Of a stretch of 6,372 nt of DNA, positions 1 through 6,076 are shown one piece after another; the stretch's first letter is position 1, and each line of letters starts with the position of its first letter. This DNA comes from Spirochaetales bacterium (GTDB taxonomy: Bacteria; Spirochaetota; Spirochaetia; Sphaerochaetales; Sphaerochaetaceae), in assembly GCA_028723145.1 (NCBI GenBank), contig JAQYFM010000101.1, forward strand, positions 1-6,372. The letters are read 5' to 3'. A program made the translations under genes and the position numbers. The notes under the pieces are model-generated. The model was not told where the DNA came from. It did no database searches and saw only the letters and a list, made by a program, of their open reading frames with translations.

Positions 1-104
1 GCAATTGGAATAAGACGGAAGATTATTAGTCCTACAAGTGTTGGCAAAATAAATAACCAAGGTGTTATCCAGCTATGCCATCTATAAGATTTTGTTTTTG
101 TCAA
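1..104 (-). CDS. Sugar ABC transporter permease, N-terminal fragment (runs off left edge)
   Basis: Only the first 34 codons are inside the window, read leftwards from a TTG start at 104-102. The peptide starts MTKTKSYRWHSWITPWLFIL and continues with a hydrophobic PTLVGLIIFRLIPI stretch. A short basic, Trp-containing lead followed by a first membrane helix with the PWLFILPTL...P pattern is typical of CUT1-type (MalF/UgpA-like) sugar permeases. TTG is chosen because GGAGG lies 6 nt upstream (111-115), no ATG or GTG is in frame nearby, and the frame is open to the window edge. It follows the binding-protein gene on the same strand by about 70 nt, the usual order of such operons. It would form the inner-membrane channel that takes sugar from the binding protein. 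The sugar specificity and full length cannot be seen. Confidence 0.82.
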   Translation of the reverse strand, partial: MTKTKSYRWHSWITPWLFILPTLVGLIIFRLIPI

Positions 105-110
105 ACTACA

Positions 111-115
111 CCTCC
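111..115 (-). promoter_or_regulatory. Shine-Dalgarno GGAGG fixing the TTG start of the permease
   Basis: The minus strand reads GGAGG, then six bases, then TTG. It is the only strong ribosome binding site between the binding-protein stop and the permease frame, and it decides in favour of the non-ATG start at 104. Confidence 0.75.
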
Positions 116-124
116 AAGAAAGAT

Positions 125-153
125 GAGGCATATGCATACACAGCATATGCCTC
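125..153 (-). terminator. Intercistronic stem-loop between binding protein and permease genes
   Basis: GAGGCATATGC (125-135) and GCATATGCCTC (143-153) form a perfect 11-bp stem around a 7-nt loop. It sits 20 nt after the binding-protein stop codon. The minus-strand sequence after it is only weakly T-rich (ATCTTTCTT), so it is more likely a partial terminator or a 3'-end-stabilising hairpin than a full stop. Such hairpins after binding-protein genes are known to raise the level of the binding protein over the membrane components; that role here is inference. Confidence 0.6.
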
Positions 154-173
154 TAAGAATAGTAAGTTAAAAA

Positions 174-1493
174 TTATTTGTAATAACGAGCAAGTACTTT
201 GTTGATACTTTCTGTAGCACTCTTCATACCTGCATCGAAGCTTGTTTCACCATTGATAATACTATCGATAACACCATTAAGACCCATAGTATCAGCAGCA
301 CCATATCCTCTCCATTCATTCCAACCCTTTGTGTAAGAGGTTGTCATTTCATCATTAGCCATATCTCTTAAGAGCTGCATATCTTTTCCAGGTTGAACTG
401 TTAAGTCAACAAATGCATCTGATTCTGTAAGAGGTTTGTATGCAGGAATCTTACCAGCCATGAACTGGTCTAATGAAATACCTTGACCTGCGATGAACTT
501 AACAAACTTCCAAGCAGCATCAGCATTTTCTGTATATGGAGAAAGTGCATAGCTATCTGGCCAAGCATATGTAAGTCTCTTTGTGCCACTTGGACCCTGA
601 GGTACTCTTACAAAGCCCCACTGGAACTTGTCGCCAATCTTTCTAAAGTCATCAACATACCAGCCTCCATCAACCCACATTGCACAAAGCTCGTTAGGGA
701 ATACTTGCTGGTTCTTGAGAGCACTCATATCCTTCTGGCGAGGAGCAGAATGATCAACAAGTACTAAGTCTGTTAACATCTTGAGAGCTTCCATTGCATT
801 AGCATCTGGTTCGAATCTCATTGTATCACGATTTACGAGGTAACCATCGTTAGCAAAAATCCATGATTCAGCATGAGCATATCTACCATAGAACCAGTAT
901 CCCCACTGGTCAGGAGTTCCATCACCATTTTTATCAATTGTAAGTTTTTTAGCAGCTTCTCTGAATTGTTCCCATGTCCAATCATCTGTTGGATATGCAA
1001 TACCTGCTGCATCGAACATATCTTTGTTATAGTAAAGAACTGTATTTACAAGAGCAAATGGAACAGCATAGTAGTGATCTGCATTTGCGATACTCTTTGT
1101 TACATCAAAAATTGGCTTATAGAATTCATCAAAAAATCCTGTATCTGCTGCAATTAAATCATCAAGATTTCTAAGTAATCCTTCTTCAGCCCATTCTTCA
1201 ATGTAACCAGATGAGAGAGTAAATACATCTGGGAGTCTCTTTTGTTGAGCCTGAATTCTTAACTTTGTCCAATACTCTTTTGTATCAACAATAGTATTAT
1301 TAATTTTGATTCCTGGGTTCTGAGCTTCAAATGCTGCGATAATAGATCTATTTTGTTCTATCATTTCAGGATCCCATGTCCACCATTCCAGTGTTACAGT
1401 TTTGTTTTCAGAAGCCTTAGTTTCACTTGATCCATTTGCAAAAAGTGAAAAACACATAATTAAAACTAATAATACTGATAACAACTTTTTCAT
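174..1493 (-). CDS. Periplasmic sugar-binding protein of an ABC transporter (family 1, CUT1 type)
   Basis: A 439-residue extracellular solute-binding protein that would capture a sugar or oligosaccharide in the periplasm and hand it to the permease encoded just downstream. Residues 1-19 are a signal peptide (MKK, a hydrophobic core, then LFA) with likely signal peptidase I cleavage at A19-N20. The only early cysteine, C14 in LIMC, lies inside the core and does not make a normal lipobox. Family features follow in order: aromatic WWTWD at 37-41, FEAQNPGIKI around 55-64, YAVPF at 142-146, VLYYNKDMFDAAGI from 152, a calcium-loop-like DKNGDGTPD at 187-195, and MWVDGGWYV at 272-280. Length is normal for the family. 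The start is supported by AGGAGG at 1501-1506, seven bases upstream. It is the first gene of a leftward operon. The ligand cannot be told from sequence alone. Confidence 0.93.
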   Translation of the reverse strand: MKKLLSVLLVLIMCFSLFANGSSETKASENKTVTLEWWTWDPEMIEQNRSIIAAFEAQNPGIKINNTIVDTKEYWTKLRIQAQQKRLPDVFTLSSGYIEEWAEEGLLRNLDDLIAADTGFFDEFYKPIFDVTKSIANADHYYAVPFALVNTVLYYNKDMFDAAGIAYPTDDWTWEQFREAAKKLTIDKNGDGTPDQWGYWFYGRYAHAESWIFANDGYLVNRDTMRFEPDANAMEALKMLTDLVLVDHSAPRQKDMSALKNQQVFPNELCAMWVDGGWYVDDFRKIGDKFQWGFVRVPQGPSGTKRLTYAWPDSYALSPYTENADAAWKFVKFIAGQGISLDQFMAGKIPAYKPLTESDAFVDLTVQPGKDMQLLRDMANDEMTTSYTKGWNEWRGYGAADTMGLNGVIDSIINGETSFDAGMKSATESINKVLARYYK

Positions 1494-1528
1494 ACTTTAG
1501 CCTCCTAAAAGTATAATAATAATTAAAT

Positions 1529-1556
1529 TTTATATCCTAGTTTTAATAAAAAGCAA
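1529..1556 (-). promoter_or_regulatory. Sigma70-type promoter of the sugar transport operon
   Basis: On the minus strand, -35 TTGCTT (1551-1556), a 16-nt spacer and -10 TATAAA (1529-1534) lie about 35 nt upstream of the binding-protein start. A second TATACT at 1509-1514 is too near the ribosome binding site to be preferred. No clear operator palindrome was seen around it. The region is very AT-rich, so chance matches are possible. Confidence 0.5.
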
Positions 1557-1892
1557 TGTTTTTATTTATTAATTGATTTATATAATGGGGAAAAAGTACT
1601 CATTTGTTTTATTTAATCTTTTTATATTGAAAAGTGTGTAATTTGAGTAGTGAGCTCTTAAAGAATTTTGTGCGTTTAGAACTAGAATAACCCCAAAAAT
1701 TAGTTTTTAAGCTGATTGGTATTTAGCCTTAGTTGAAAGTGATAATGCTATTGGCATTGATATTTGGTATATTGGGACTAATAGAGGATAAAATAGTAAA
1801 AAGGTTTAATGCTCTTTTCCTATTTTTTATCATAAATAATTACTCTTTTTTCTTTTGTTGGTATATTTCAATATGTTTGGAGAAATATAAAA
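1557..1892. other. AT-rich divergent intergenic region without a supported gene
   Basis: This gap separates the leftward sugar operon from the rightward CobW gene. A TATAAT at 1581-1586 lacks a convincing -35 partner. A small inverted repeat, AATGC-TATTG-GCATT (1744-1758), overlaps a possible -35 TTGATA (1757-1762), but no good -10 is placed for it. An AT-rich frame from a TTG at 1733 predicts a hydrophobic peptide but has no ribosome binding site and runs 74 nt into the CobW gene, so it is not called. The CobW promoter must lie here, but I cannot assign it. Confidence 0.5.
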
Positions 1893-3092
1893 ATGGCAAA
1901 GAAGAAAACACCTATTACATTATTATGTGGATATCTTGGAGCTGGAAAGACAACACTTTTAAATAAAGTTTTAAATAACCAAGAGGGATATAGAGTAGCA
2001 GTAATTGTAAATGATATTGGAGAAATAAATGTTGATGCATCCTTAATAGCTAAGGGTGGTCATATTACAGATACTAGTGATATCGTCCCTCTTACAAATG
2101 GTTGTATCTGCTGTACCCTGAAGAGTGAAATGACGAAGGGAATAGAGAAGCTTATTTCTAAGGGCCTTTATGATTACATTCTTATTGAGGCTAGTGGAGT
2201 ATGTGAACCAATGCCTATTGCTCAGGAGCTTGAGTTAATTAGAAATGGTTATCTTGATAATGTTGTAGGCGTTGTTGATGCATCTCGCCTTGTAGATGAA
2301 TTTGCATCAGGTGAGAAGCTATTAAAGAAAGATGAAATTGCTGAAGAGGATATCGAAAGCCTCTTAGTTCAGCAGATTGAATTCTGCTCAACTCTTGTAA
2401 TTAATAAAAAGGACTTGGTATCACCAGATGAGCTTAAAAAGGTTAGAATGGTTGTATATGCTCTCCATCCAGGTGCTAAGGTAATTGAAACAAGTCAGGG
2501 AGATGTAGCTGTAAAGGATATCCTAAATACTAATTCCTTTGATTTCGAAGCAGTTTTTAATAGTGCAGGCTGGTGTCAGGCTCTCTCTAAGGAAGGTGAG
2601 CTAGGAGATGCAGAGGATGAAAATAATCCTGATCATCACCATGAGCATGAACATCATGAAGAGGAGGAACACCACCATCATGATCACCATCATCATGAAC
2701 ATAGACATGAGGGTGAGAGTGAGGATGAATATGGAATTGGTACTTTCATTTACTATAGGAGAACTCCCTTTGACAGGGAAAAGCTTCGTGCCTTTGTGCC
2801 ATCGTTTCCAAAGAATATAATTAGATGTAAGGGTGTTATTTGGTTTAGTGATGAAAATGACATGGCTTATATTTTAGAAACTAGTGGACGTCAAATGCTA
2901 TGTGGTGCATATGGAAGATGGATTGCAACTGCACCTGAAAGAGAGAAAAAGCAGCTTCTTAAGGAAAATCCTCAGCTTAGAGCCGATTGGGATGAAAAGG
3001 TTGGCGACAGGATGATAAGGCTTTGTATCATAGGACGAAATTTAGATAAAAAAGAGATTGCAAAAAAGTTTGATGAACTCTTAGATAAATAA
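1893..3092 (+). CDS. CobW/COG0523 G3E-family GTPase with His-rich metal-binding linker
   Basis: A complete 399-residue P-loop GTPase of the CobW/CobW_C family, cytoplasmic metallochaperones that use GTP hydrolysis to deliver metal (zinc in the YciC/ZagA/ZNG1 branches) to client proteins. Visible motifs are Walker A GYLGAGKTT at 13-21, the diagnostic CxCC metal site C71-I-C73-C74, a switch-like EASGVCEP at 99-106, and base-recognition NKKD at 171-174. Residues 248-272 form a linker with 16 histidines in 25 residues, mixed with Glu and Asp, leading into the CobW C-terminal domain (about 284-395). Such linkers are common in zinc-linked members, so zinc is the best guess, with cobalt, nickel or iron possible. 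The ATG start has GGAG at 1879-1882, ten bases upstream. It is monocistronic by layout, with a stem-loop just after the stop. No Zur-type operator was recognised upstream. Confidence 0.92.
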   Translation: MAKKKTPITLLCGYLGAGKTTLLNKVLNNQEGYRVAVIVNDIGEINVDASLIAKGGHITDTSDIVPLTNGCICCTLKSEMTKGIEKLISKGLYDYILIEASGVCEPMPIAQELELIRNGYLDNVVGVVDASRLVDEFASGEKLLKKDEIAEEDIESLLVQQIEFCSTLVINKKDLVSPDELKKVRMVVYALHPGAKVIETSQGDVAVKDILNTNSFDFEAVFNSAGWCQALSKEGELGDAEDENNPDHHHEHEHHEEEEHHHHDHHHHEHRHEGESEDEYGIGTFIYYRRTPFDREKLRAFVPSFPKNIIRCKGVIWFSDENDMAYILETSGRQMLCGAYGRWIATAPEREKKQLLKENPQLRADWDEKVGDRMIRLCIIGRNLDKKEIAKKFDELLDK

Positions 3093-3100
3093 GATATTAA

Positions 3101-3134
3101 AGGGACAGTAGATAATAAAACTAATACTGTCCCT
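3101..3134. terminator. Stem-loop terminator after the CobW-family gene
   Basis: AGGGACAGTA (3101-3110) and TACTGTCCCT (3125-3134) pair perfectly over 10 bp around a 14-nt loop, starting eight bases after the GTPase stop. In the plus direction the following sequence, CATTATAG, is a poor U-tract. In the minus direction TTTAATATCTTATTT follows, so it may work better for leftward transcripts from the 3322-3615 fragment. It is probably bidirectional. Confidence 0.6.
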
Positions 3135-3321
3135 CATTATAGACAAAAGAAATAATTATTCTTTATCACATAAGAATGGCACCATATAGAAAGGCTTGAA
3201 ATATAAGCTATTATCTTTTGAGACATCTTTTTGAGAAATAAGATAGGTATTTCTAATACTCTTTGAGTACTGACCTGTGACCTTCTAGTTGGACCAAAAA
3301 TCCAATTAGGAGGTTATTTGT
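3135..3321. other. Non-coding gap with small repeats
   Basis: No gene is supported. There is a near-tandem duplication ATCTTTTGAGAC / ATCTTTTTGAGAA at 3213-3237. There are also short hairpins GTATT-TCT-AATAC (3247-3259) and TTGGA/TCCAA (3289-3305). A 50-codon open minus-strand frame without a start codon or ribosome site was judged chance. The stretch may be remnant DNA belonging to the neighbouring broken element. Confidence 0.4.
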
Positions 3322-3615
3322 TTAAAAGACAGTAACCATGTTGTTAGACCACAATTTGTTTTTTATGAATTGCAGGAAGAATCCATCAAAGCTTAGATTA
3401 GCAAATATCAAGTGAAATAAATACCATGGGTACTTTTCAAAATATTTTATTACTCCAGATTTAGTTTTAACGCAGTGACTATAATAGCCATGTACTACCA
3501 TATCATGTCTACCACAGGTACACTCTAAACTATGTATATCTATACTTCTAATAATTGAATCATAAGTCTCTTGTGATATTACACTATTTTCTTTTTCTAC
3601 CTTTAGTGTAATCAT
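3322..3615 (-). pseudogene. Truncated DUF6431-like zinc-finger (transposase-related) fragment
   Basis: A 97-residue frame beginning MITLKVEKENSVISQETYDS, with SLECTCGRHDMVVHGYYSHCVKTKSGVIK at about residues 30-58. The CxCG finger followed by HGYY...VKTKSG matches my recollection of the N-terminus of DUF6431 proteins, small proteins that resemble the zinc-binding heads of transposases. Family members normally go on to a second CxxC pair and a helical DNA-binding part. Here, after residue 58, the sequence turns into an unrelated aromatic-rich tail (FEKYPWYLFHLIF...) and stops, and the other two frames do not restore the family. I read it as a 3'-truncated remnant. The ATG has AAAGG about seven bases upstream, so a short peptide could still be made. 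The family assignment is from memory and moderately sure. Confidence 0.55.
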
Positions 3616-3632
3616 TTAATTACCTTTTTTTG

Positions 3633-3673
3633 ATGAGAGTTATTACGAAGTGGTGTTTGTAGGTAACTCTCAT
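3633..3673. repeat. 10-bp perfect inverted repeat (hairpin) next to the zinc-finger fragment
   Basis: ATGAGAGTTA (3633-3642) and TAACTCTCAT (3664-3673) are perfect complements around 21 nt, within which TAC (3644-3646) can also pair with GTA (3659-3661). In the plus direction it is followed by ATTTTTTATTCTTT, so it resembles a terminator for rightward transcription. In the minus direction it forms a leader hairpin directly upstream of the ribosome binding site and start of the 3322-3615 frame. Hairpins of this kind often guard transposase genes from outside transcription; that role is inference. Confidence 0.6.
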
Positions 3674-3680
3674 ATTTTTT

Positions 3681-3750
3681 ATTCTTTAATTTCTAAGCTT
3701 TTTGACTAGTTCTTAGTCATATTCTTGGTTTCTTATCTTCATTTATTTTG
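3681..3750 (+). repeat. 70-bp AT-rich repeat, copy A
   Basis: Aligns without gaps to 6007-6076 with 61 of 70 positions identical by hand count. The core TGACTAGTTCTTAGTCA (3703-3719) is a 6-bp inverted repeat with a 5-nt loop, and the right end CTTCATTTATTTTG is invariant between copies. A partial echo, ATTTTGACTAG, follows at 3754-3764. The two copies are in the same orientation and bracket the GNAT/ATPase segment. Identity is unknown: it could be a small interspersed element, an insertion-site duplication, or recombination sites. Confidence 0.7.
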
Positions 3751-3790
3751 ATTATTTTGACTAGATTATTTCTATATAAAATATCTATCT

Positions 3791-4147
3791 ATATTCCGGC
3801 CCAGCTGTCCCGATGAACTCAGGGATTGCATCAAAGGAAAGACCATAATCGTGGCAGAGTCCGGTGACGCGGTCATCGGCTTTGCCGTGATAAACCGTAC
3901 CCACAGAAAGGAAACACCCTTTCAGTATGCAAGGGATTACATTGAAATCGATGAACTCGGAGTTGACTGCGCCCATAAACGCAAAGGCGTGGCAACGGAA
4001 ATACTTAAGTTCATCGAGTACTATGCAATGGAAAACGGCATAGCAAGAATTGAACTCAACATGTGGGAGTTTAATGAGGAAGCACTGGCTTTTTACGAAG
4101 TATCAAGTTTCAAAACGTACAGAAGGTACCTTGAGAAGAGCATCTGA
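3791..4147 (+). pseudogene. 5'-truncated GNAT acetyltransferase
   Basis: The frame reads recognisably as a GNAT (acetyl-CoA-dependent N-acetyltransferase) from about 3791: IFRPSCPDELRDCIKGKTII, then VAESGDAVIGFAVI, DYIEIDELGVD, the acetyl-CoA loop RKGVAT, MWEFNEEALAFYE, and a normal C-terminal FKTYRRYLEKSI. The N-terminal roughly 35-50 residues of the fold are missing; upstream the frame has no ATG and hits a stop at 3758. Translation could start only at GTG 3851, inside the core beta-sheet, so the product would lack the first strand and helix. GC content changes sharply at the broken end: 11/60 G+C in 3721-3780 against 34/60 in 3841-3900. This marks a junction between DNA of different origin near 3790. 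It converges on the ATPase gene with 27 bp between stops. Substrate unknown. Confidence 0.72.
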
Positions 4148-4174
4148 GCCATAATGACACCATGAACAATATGA

Positions 4175-5599
4175 TCACATTTTAAATAACTCATCTCCGG
4201 TAATCACATTCTGGATAATATCTGAATACTTATTACGCTTATATCCACTGCTGCATATTAAAGTAATATGTATGGCGTAATCCGTATCGGTTTCCTTTCT
4301 GAACCGGGACATTCTGTTTAACAGTTTTTCGTATTCGTCAGAATCTAGAGAGTAGGCTTCATTTGTAAACTTCATTTCACAAAGATTGATTACTCCATCT
4401 TTTCTTACAATAAGCAAATCTATCTGAGCTCCATCCTCTTTATTGCTGCCATGCCATGAATACTCATCTGATTCAATACCACTTATCCCCAGTGCCAGTT
4501 TTATCTGTGTGATATGATTAAGACACACGATTTCAAATGATTTTCCTCTCCAGGAATAATATCCCGGGGTATTTATCTGTTCTTTCCAGGATTTAAGTTT
4601 TTTATTATTTAAGAACATAATGCTGAAAAGCACGAATGGATCAATCAACTGATAGAAAGACTCTTCACTTTTTTTTGTTAATTTATTGAATCTGCGAATA
4701 AATCCGCATTCCTCCAGTTCTCTGAGATCTTTCGTTAAAACTGACCCTCCGCCTATTTCCTTAACGCCTGAAAGCTGGGTTCTGGTAAGGCCATAAGAAT
4801 TCCTGGCCAGAGATTCCAGAATAGCCATATGTTTTTCCGGCTTATTGAAAAGCGAATGAAAGAGACTATGGTATTCAAAATGCAGATCTCCATACTCTTT
4901 AAAACATAATTCTTCCACATTCTGAATTAAACTAAGTCTGGAATCCAAAAGATTCAGGTAATAAGGAACACCGCCAAAAATCATATAACTCTCTATCATT
5001 TGGCTTCGGGTCATAACCATATTGTTATATTCAAACAACTCTTCACACTCAGCCAGCGAAAATGGAGCAAGATGTATGCGTTTGGTTATTCTGTTGTGAA
5101 ACCCTTTCCGATCATAGATTAGGTTGTTTAATATCCAGGATGTGGCTGAACCGCATACAATTATCAAGATATCGTCTTTAGATGAAGCATAGCTGTTCCA
5201 GAAGTATTCAAAGGCGCTCTTAAAATCTGATTTGGCAGTATCCATCCATGGAAGCTCATCAAGAAAAATGACTCTTTTATTATTTATTGGTTCACGATAA
5301 AGTCCATCACTATCAAGCATCTTCCGAAGCATTTCAAAAGCTTCAAACCAGTCTGATGGTATTTTTTTATCATGATAACCATATTTGATGAGACTCGAAT
5401 GGAATGTCTTTAACTGGCCCTGTGTTTTCTCATCGGCAATTCCTGTTGTATAGAAAGAGAAATGATTATTGAAGAATTCTTTTATCAGATATGTTTTGCC
5501 AACTCTTCTTCGGCCATATACCGCAACAAGTTCGGGTTTCTTTGATAACAGACACTGCATAAGACAGTCTTTTTCTCTTTCTCTTCCAATAATCCTCAT
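4175..5599 (-). CDS. AAA+ ATPase (ATPase_2 type) fused to a PD-(D/E)XK nuclease-like domain
   Basis: An intact 474-residue protein. It starts MRIIGREREK, the usual entry of the archaeal-type ATPase_2/DEXX-box family. Walker A is GRRRVGKT at 29-36, Walker B VIFLDE at 110-115, sensor 1 CGSATS at 149-154. The family marks NRIT...L.PFS (169-181) and GGVPYYL (209-215) follow. Residues 257-305 look like a winged helix-turn-helix (LTRTQLSGV...LTKDLRELEECGFIRR). The C-terminal part carries a PD-(D/E)XK pattern: E356, D394 in QIDLL, and E408-x-K410 in LCEMKF. Fusions of this layout (ATPase plus DUF234-like domain) are widespread in bacteria and archaea, patchily distributed, and have no settled function. 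DNA-linked or mobile-element-related roles are inferred. The ATG is set by AAGGTG (5605-5610), five bases upstream. Its own promoter and repeated operator-like sites lie upstream. Confidence 0.9.
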   Translation of the reverse strand: MRIIGREREKDCLMQCLLSKKPELVAVYGRRRVGKTYLIKEFFNNHFSFYTTGIADEKTQGQLKTFHSSLIKYGYHDKKIPSDWFEAFEMLRKMLDSDGLYREPINNKRVIFLDELPWMDTAKSDFKSAFEYFWNSYASSKDDILIIVCGSATSWILNNLIYDRKGFHNRITKRIHLAPFSLAECEELFEYNNMVMTRSQMIESYMIFGGVPYYLNLLDSRLSLIQNVEELCFKEYGDLHFEYHSLFHSLFNKPEKHMAILESLARNSYGLTRTQLSGVKEIGGGSVLTKDLRELEECGFIRRFNKLTKKSEESFYQLIDPFVLFSIMFLNNKKLKSWKEQINTPGYYSWRGKSFEIVCLNHITQIKLALGISGIESDEYSWHGSNKEDGAQIDLLIVRKDGVINLCEMKFTNEAYSLDSDEYEKLLNRMSRFRKETDTDYAIHITLICSSGYKRNKYSDIIQNVITGDELFKM

Positions 5600-5618
5600 A
5601 ATATCACCTTACATTCAC

Positions 5619-5694
5619 ATATTTCGCCATTTTTCATGTAATTCAACAATATTTGGCGATTTATGCGCTATTTCCTATATTATATTTCGCCAAA
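5619..5694 (-). promoter_or_regulatory. Three phased TTTGGCGA operator-like sites over the ATPase promoter and leader
   Basis: The 8-mer occurs at 5685-5692 (minus TGGCGAAA, part of TTTGGCGAAA at 5685-5694), at 5652-5659 in the opposite orientation (plus TTTGGCGA), and at 5622-5629 (minus TGGCGAAA). Flanks are shared too: ATATTT precedes CGCCA on the plus strand at both outer sites. Site centres are 33 and 30 bp apart, near three helical turns, so they face the same side of the helix. The first lies between -35 and -10; the others at about +14 and +44. This is a layout expected of a cooperative repressor. The binding protein is unknown; the winged helix of the ATPase itself is a candidate by position only. 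Confidence 0.6.
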
Positions 5695-5707
5695 CTATGA
5701 TTTGCAA
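5679..5707 (-). promoter_or_regulatory. Sigma70-type promoter of the ATPase-nuclease gene
   Basis: On the minus strand -35 TTGCAA (5702-5707), a 17-nt spacer and a perfect -10 TATAAT (5679-5684). Transcription would start near 5672, giving a leader of about 70 nt before the ATG at 5599. The spacer itself contains TTTGGCGAAA, one of three related sites (see the operator entry). Confidence 0.72.
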
Positions 5708-5728
5708 GTACAAAAGATATCAGTGCTG

Positions 5729-6006
5729 ATTGCTGTATTCAGCTTCTTCTGCACCCTTACTGATACTAAATTGGATAATGTGCTGAATCGTATCGTTCGG
5801 CTCCACAGTAGCGGGAAGCCTTCCCGACACGTTTGGAACATAAATGAGCATAACATACATGGGTAGCAGGATTCATAGTGACAGGTGCACTGATGAGAGT
5901 ACTTAAGAAAAACAGATAAGTTTAAGTCTGAAATCAAAACCGCGTCAAAGTCAGAACAGTGGCATAATCCGCTGATACACTCAGCATTCGGGCCTTCAAT
6001 GAGGAA
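5729..6006. other. Gene-less segment upstream of the ATPase promoter
   Basis: Composition is higher in GC than the repeats around it. No RNA gene or convincing coding frame is seen. The longest frame is on the minus strand (open from 6012 down to 5695) and is cysteine-rich (CHC, CTC, CYPCMLC), but it runs into the ATPase promoter, has no ribosome site at its ATG (5937), and resembles no family I know. A 46-codon minus frame beginning MYVMLIYVPNVSGRLPATVE was also noted without support. It is probably residual DNA of an earlier insertion. Confidence 0.4.
5812..5826. repeat. Short GC-rich palindrome
   Basis: CGGGAAG-C-CTTCCCG is a 7-bp inverted repeat around one base. It has no following T-run on either strand, so it is not a good terminator; it may be a protein-binding palindrome or chance. 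Confidence 0.4.
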
Positions 6007-6076
6007 ATTCTTTCATTTTTAAACATTTTGACTATTTCTTAGTCATATTCTTGCTTATCTATCTTCATTTATTTTG
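6007..6076 (+). repeat. 70-bp AT-rich repeat, copy B
   Basis: Second copy of the 3681-3750 repeat, same orientation, nine mismatches and no gaps. The core inverted repeat is TGACTATTTCTTAGTCA (6029-6045); the only core change lies in the loop, so the stem is kept. The homology ends at G6076, six bases before the group II intron. It supplies the TATTTT proposed as the intron's IBS2. Confidence 0.7.

Noticed and set aside
483..1174. Plus-strand frames of 66-94 residues opposite the sugar-binding protein gene
   Set aside because: Antisense shadows of a clearly coding gene; no ribosome sites or recognisable domains.
1733..1966. Hydrophobic 77-residue frame upstream of and overlapping the CobW gene
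   Set aside because: TTG start without ribosome binding site, overlaps the well-supported CobW start by 74 nt, and AT-rich DNA readily yields hydrophobic frames.
2634..2708. CAT/CAC-rich tract as a DNA tandem repeat or CRISPR-like array
   Set aside because: The periodicity is fully explained by the histidine-rich linker; no repeat-spacer structure.
2608..2820. 70-residue frame rich in Met and Ile inside the CobW gene
   Set aside because: Produced by out-of-frame reading of the CAT/CAC histidine repeat; no independent support.
3703..3719. TGACTA-N5-TAGTCA as a transcription terminator
   Set aside because: Stem of only six AT-rich base pairs, present identically beside unrelated genes; better treated as part of the dispersed repeat.
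3785..3976. 63-residue minus-strand frame opposite the acetyltransferase
   Set aside because: Shadow of the GNAT frame, which shows clear family motifs on the plus strand.
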